From positions 1,736,001 through 1,800,000 of the forward strand of contig JAACJO010000006.1 in the NCBI GenBank assembly GCA_013368445.1: 64,000 nucleotides of DNA, read 5' to 3'. Within the stretch, counting starts at the first letter, position 1, and each line of letters begins with the position of its first letter. Below the pieces are notes generated by a model. That model worked only from the letters and a program-made list of their open reading frames with translations, was not told the DNA's origin and did not search any database. A program made the translations under genes and the position numbers. The stretch comes from Leucocoprinus leucothites. Taxonomy: Eukaryota > Basidiomycota > Agaricomycetes > Agaricales > Agaricaceae. Shown here piece after piece: positions 59,900 to 64,000 of this stretch.

Positions 59900-61251
59900 T
59901 CACCGATATGAGTCGAATGCGCTGTCCAGTCTTTCCAAAACCGCTCCTATTGAGATCCTGTCCTCAGGAGTCTTTTTCCAACATGCTTCAAAAATAGGCC
60001 ATATACGGTCCACTTGTGGCGGGGGGGGCTCAGGCATTTGAGGCCGGGCGTCTCTCTGAATGATACTAAGGGCAATCACAACATCATTCAGGATTTCTGA
60101 GAACGGTGTCTTTCCTGTCCAGATCTATCGGCATCATGAAGCACATGTGGGTCAATATCGAAAACAACTCACTTCATAAGAAGTCATAGAGAAGGAATAA
60201 ACGTCGGCTGGTTTCCCCAGAGTCTCTCCTAAAAACAGTTCGGGTGCTTGGTACCGAGTGGCTCCGGTTTGCTTTGTCGTGAAACCACGGCTAGAGAGAA
60301 TCTTGGATTGCCCGAAATCGCACAGTAGTGGGTGACCAGCATCGTGAATCAGGATATTTGACTAGATAAAGATACCATGCCAGGTTAGTTTTCCCAACAT
60401 GGAATGTTAGAAGCATACAGGTTTTAAGTCTCCATGAACAACTTTATTTTCATGAAGGTAATCCAGGCCATTTGCAACACCTCTGATCTTAAGATAAGTC
60501 AGTCATGACCTATTAAAAGAGTGAAAGTAAAAGTTGACGCACCAGAGACAGCCTGGTATCTTGGTCTGTGTGGGACCTGAGATATTCAGGGGCCGTTCCG
60601 TTTTCACAGTAAGGAGAGATAAGAGATGGACACCCCGACCTCCCAAAATCAGATACCAAACCCAAAAATGGTAGAATATTGGGGTGATTTAGCTGCTGCC
60701 AAACTGTCGTTTCTCGCACAAGGGACTAAAGGGGTGGATTCAGTCAACTGAATCTCAGTGCGATAAACTGATGACCTGCCCTCTTGGATCTCTCTATTAT
60801 TTCCATGTCGTTGGGCATTCGCAAGACTTTAATCGCGACCTATGCAAGTCAAATCCAGGCACTGGAATAGGAGGCAAGCTCGTCCCCTACTCACCTTGGT
60901 GTTTATTTCGTCGTCCTCCAAATATCCGATGTATATGTCGGCGAAGCCACCCGCATGAGAAGGAAACATAGATCCAGTTTCACGACGGATACGGCCTGTG
61001 AGGTCCTGTAGACATGAAGATATACATGATTAACATGTCGGTCTAACTGGTAGAAATCAAAGACGTACTCTATAGCCCGGCATTTCAGAACAGTTTGGGA
61101 CAAGAGAAGAGCCTGATTTCGGAGAGCTGTTCGATGTTGAGTAGTCAGGCGAGTGGTGGCCTGGTACATGGAATTGAAGGTCAGAGGCATCAGAGCTACC
61201 GAAACCAGGCTCCGGAGGAGGGGTCAAAGGCGACCTGTCGATGGCATTCAT
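59900..61251 (-). CDS. TKL-type protein kinase (HGDLKPSN subclass)
   Basis: Single kinase domain of about 400 residues. It starts at 61251 (MNAIDRSPLTPPPEPGFGSS) with a Ser/Pro-rich N-terminal region. An intron (GTACGT..CTACAG) precedes DLTGRIRRETGSMFPSHAGG, FADIYIGYLEDDE and, in the next exon, VAIKVLRMPND. Later exons give RETTVWQQLNHPNILPFLGL, SLISPYCENGTAPEYLRS, VANGLDYLHENKVVHGDLKP, NILIHDAGHPLLCDFGQSKI, TRYQAPELFLGETLGKPADV, YSFSMTSYE, WTGKTPFSEILNDVVIALSI and CWKKTPEDRISIGAVLERLD. The stop is at 59900-59902. All catalytic residues are present, so it should be active. It closely resembles the neighbouring gene at 61626-62976 and lies tail-to-tail with the plus-strand double kinase. Confidence 0.85.
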
Positions 61252-61625
61252 GTTAATGGATGGATTCTAAGAAGTAACAGCGAACCTCGGTCACTTACCG
61301 CCGTTTAGATTGCGTGGGAAACCAGTTTTTATTAGCTTTCCTGGATCACTGGACAGTTTGCATAGCCTCGTAGAGTATACTATATATGGGCTACTTCTCA
61401 CTACAAGTGTCGACATTTCCCTCGCTTGGTAATGGATTTTGGATATTCTCCAGACTCCTTCCGATGCTGCTTACATAACTTATTCTCCGAAGTTCTACCG
61501 CAACTTCGTCAATAATGGATCACCTAGTCATTCAGACTAGGAATCATCTTATTACAGGGAGTACAAGAAACTTTGTACTACTGCAAGCTCGTGAGTTCTT
61601 ACGTCCTCAAGCGCCTTGGTTACTC
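61252..61625. other. Intergenic interval
   Basis: Promoter of the kinase gene starting at 61251 and 3' flank of the upstream kinase. No gene is seen. Confidence 0.5.
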
Positions 61626-62976
61626 CTATGAAAAGAATATGTGGTCTAAGTTTCTCATAACCTCCCCAATCGAAACCCTATCCATAGGAATTCTTCTCCA
61701 ACATGCCTGGAGAATGGTCCATATTAACTCAGTTTCTCGAGAAGCGGGATCTGGTTTTGCGGGCCTAGTGTCGTTCTGAATGATATTCAGTGCAATCACA
61801 ACATCTAGATGGATTTCAGAGAAGGGCAAGCGTCCTGTCCAAATCTGATCAATAATGTAAGATGCATTGCGTAGTCCTCTCAATCGAAAGAGGAGCCCAC
61901 CTCATAGGATGTCATAGAAAAGGAGTAAACGTCAGCTGCCTTGTCAATATTTTCTCCCATGAACAGTTCAGGAGCTTGGTACCGAGTAGTTCCAGCCTGT
62001 TTTGTGGTAAAGCCACGGTGAAAAAGGACTCGGGATTGTCCGAAGTCGCAGAGCAGTGGACGGCCATCGTCGTGGATTAAGATATTTGACTGATTTCAAA
62101 ATATCACATCAGGTCATATGTCTTGTTCAGAAAATGCCTTCTTACCGGTTTTAGATCCCCATGCACTACTTGCATTCCGTGAAGGTAATTTAGGCCGTTT
62201 GTGATGCCTCTGATCTGCAGTCGAGCCTGTCGTAAATTCGTGGCAGGAGAGGAGAGAAGCTGACGTACTAAAAACAGCCTGGTATTCACGTCTGGATGGG
62301 ATTTGAGATAATCATTGGCTGTTCCATTGTCACAGTAAGGAGATATGAGAGCGGGACAGCAGAACTTCCCGGAGTCACGTGCGAGGCCCAAAAACTTTAG
62401 AATATTCGGATGCTGTAGGTGCTGCCAAACAGCCGTTTCTCGAACGAGGGACTAGGTCATATAAAAGTTGAGCAGTTTTGCGTGACAACAAGTCAGTGGC
62501 TTACCCTACTGAGTCTCTCGACTACCTCACGTTCTTTGGTCATCCGGAGAACCTTGATAGCGACCTTGGAGAATGGGGCTATTATATGCACACCGAAGTT
62601 AGGAAGGAAAATTATCATATCACTCACTTTCGTACGTGATTTGTCGTCCTCTGTGAAGTGTCCAATATAAATGTCGGCGAAGCCTCCGATGTGTGCGGCT
62701 GGGAGTATGAACTCGGTCTCGCGTTGAACACGACCGGTCAAATCCTAAATCAAATAATGAATACTCAGAATTTCAAGTCTTCATAGAACGTACTCTGAAC
62801 GGCATATGAGTTACGAAGGGAGAATGCTGCGGTAGGGGATGCCGTGCTTCATGAGGGAAAACAGTATCCGATGGGCGGTAATCCGAAGCACCCTGAAGTT
62901 CAGACTCAGATTGCGCCATAAAGGAGATCCTGGTAGTGGTATTCCTGGCAGTGATATTCACTGCAGAAGAGGTCAA
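61626..62976 (-). CDS. TKL-type protein kinase, paralogue of the neighbouring kinase
   Basis: Start at 62976 (MTSSAVNITARN) or 62919 (MAQSESELQGASDYRPSDTV). The first intron (GTACGT..GATTTAG) falls at the same position as in the neighbour and leads to DLTGRVQRETEFILPAAHIG, GFADIYIGHFTEDDKSRTK and VAIKVLRMTKEREVVERLS. The next exons give HPNILKFLGLARDSGK, CPALISPYCDNGTANDYLKS, GLNYLHGMQVVHGDLKP, NILIHDDGRPLLCDFGQSRV, TRYQAPELFMGENIDKAADV, YSFSMTSYE, WTGRLPFSEIHLDVVIALNI and CWRRIPMDRVSIGEVMRNLD. The stop after HIFFS is at 61626-61628. Catalytic Lys, HGD, Asn and DFG are all present, so it should be active. The identical intron positions and motifs show a recent tandem duplication with the 59900-61251 gene. 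Confidence 0.85.
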
Positions 62977-63162
62977 GGCAAGTTACTTGGGGGCAAGCTG
63001 ACAGCGGGAGACGTGGATGAGCCATTACAGCCATTGTTGGTCGCTATTAAGATATCGTGGGAAATTCTAGGTTGGTCTTGATCGTTTCATGGATTGTACT
63101 ACACAAGCTTTTTTACCCGTGTCTACGTCACGGGATGTAACACAGTAGAGAAAAATATTTAA

Positions 63163-64000
63163 TTAAATAAGAACTTCAGGATAAACAATGTTTGTAGATA
63201 TAAAAGAAGTCTCTGGCTGTGGATGAGTAATAATCCTAATGTTCTTTACAGAGGTCACTCTTGAAACTCCAACATAAAATTGTCCATGTGTGAAAACTGG
63301 TGTCCATAAATCCAAACCAACATGTTTCACAGACTGGCCTTGAGATTTGTTGATTGTCATAGCAAAGCAAAGGCGAACTGGGAATTGGAGGCATTCAAAC
63401 TCAAAAGGGACTTGAGTATCTGAGGGGCAAATACCAAGATGGGGTATGAAGATGGTTTTGCCTGCATGAGTGCCAGTAAGAATTCTCATCTCAAGGACTC
63501 GTTGAGTCATCCGAGTAAGAATGCCATGTGTACCATTACAGACACCCTCACTTGGAGACAGATTGCAAAGTACCATGATAGGACAGCCAATTTTGAGAGT
63601 GAGATGTGCCAGAGGAAGGCCAGAACAGTTAATACTGTTGAGATATTCAACTGGATAGAGCATCTCTTTCCCACCATTTGACTTGACAGTGTCTACACTG
63701 TGATATGTCTGAGCTACCCCAGGAAACTTGTCCAGAATATGTTGATTGATCCCATCAACATCATCATTGCGAGACGACAAGATTGTGTGTTGAGAAAAGT
63801 AGAGATCTGGGGGTGGTGGATGTCAGTTGATATGAGGGTAGATTGTAGTGATAAGACTATTGATGGTATTTTCAGGACATCTAAATCTCTCAGGAAGAGT
63901 GATATCTCCTGTGTCTAGATGTGTGTGTTCTCCAGAGCCAATGTTAAGTTGCCATTGAGCAAAACCACGTTTGTCTTCCTCAGCTACATTGAGATGCATA
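63163..64000 (-). mobile_element. PIF1-like Helitron helicase, C-terminal fragment with in-frame stop
   Basis: C-terminal part of a PIF1-family helicase of the kind carried by Helitron rolling-circle transposons; it runs off the right edge of the window. Visible features: FAQWQLNIGSGEHTHLD, ITLPERFRCPENTINSLI, ILSSRNDDVDGINQHIL, NSINCSGLPLAHLTLKIGCP, IMVLCNLSPSEGVCNGT, and CFAMTINKSQGQSVKHVGLD (helicase motif V/VI region) with YVGVSRVTSVKNIRII. A TGA at 63823-63825 interrupts the frame between IYPHIN and HPPPPDLYFSQHTI, with no intron visible, so the copy is probably inactive. No terminal hairpin was identified. Confidence 0.85.

Overview
The window is nuclear DNA of a filamentous basidiomycete, most likely an Agaricomycete; I cannot name the species. 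The evidence is: many introns of about 50-70 bp with GT..AG ends and a short CTNAC-like branch site; a divergent H2B/H2A histone pair; a single-exon F-box/leucine-rich-repeat-type protein; a fungal multi-pass membrane protein with the WRC..IW and YRV..G.AW signatures; a MAPEG protein; a Helitron-type helicase fragment; and an expansion of TKL-type kinases of the mushroom-fungus kind. No prokaryotic feature is present.

Layout. 1-8 kb: one unrecognised minus-strand gene (2.1-2.9 kb) in otherwise gene-poor sequence, including a decayed tandem duplication. 8-14 kb: a condensin G-subunit gene and a DASH-complex DAM1 gene, transcribed divergently from a 93-bp gap; both act in chromosome segregation. 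14-23.8 kb: MAPEG protein, a multi-pass membrane protein carrying a one-base frameshift, an unrecognised multi-exon gene, mitochondrial GTPase MTG1 and a basic nuclear-looking protein. 23.8-28 kb: gene-poor, with one doubtful multi-exon minus-strand candidate. 28-44.5 kb: a dense housekeeping block: Nim1/GIN4-type kinase, mitochondrial PPR protein, TFIIE alpha, ERV25/p24 cargo receptor, F-box protein, H2B, H2A, and signal peptidase subunit SPC2.

44.5-63 kb: a clustered kinase locus. On the plus strand a single continuous splice path encodes a P-loop GTPase-like domain followed by two kinase domains (the first with a degraded glycine loop and DFK in place of DFG). After a small unrelated gene and a decayed second copy of SPC2, a second plus-strand gene encodes two more kinase domains, the second lacking the catalytic Asp (HGALKG) and metal-binding Asn. 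Two further single-domain kinases of another subclass (HGDLKPSN) lie on the minus strand. Each plus-strand kinase domain is preceded by the same short helical module. 63.2-64 kb: the C-terminal part of a PIF1-like Helitron helicase with an in-frame stop.

The most interesting points are the GTPase-pseudokinase-kinase and kinase-pseudokinase architectures, and the SPC2 / decayed-SPC2 pair, each followed by a tandem-kinase gene. The latter suggests a segmental duplication that created the kinase locus.
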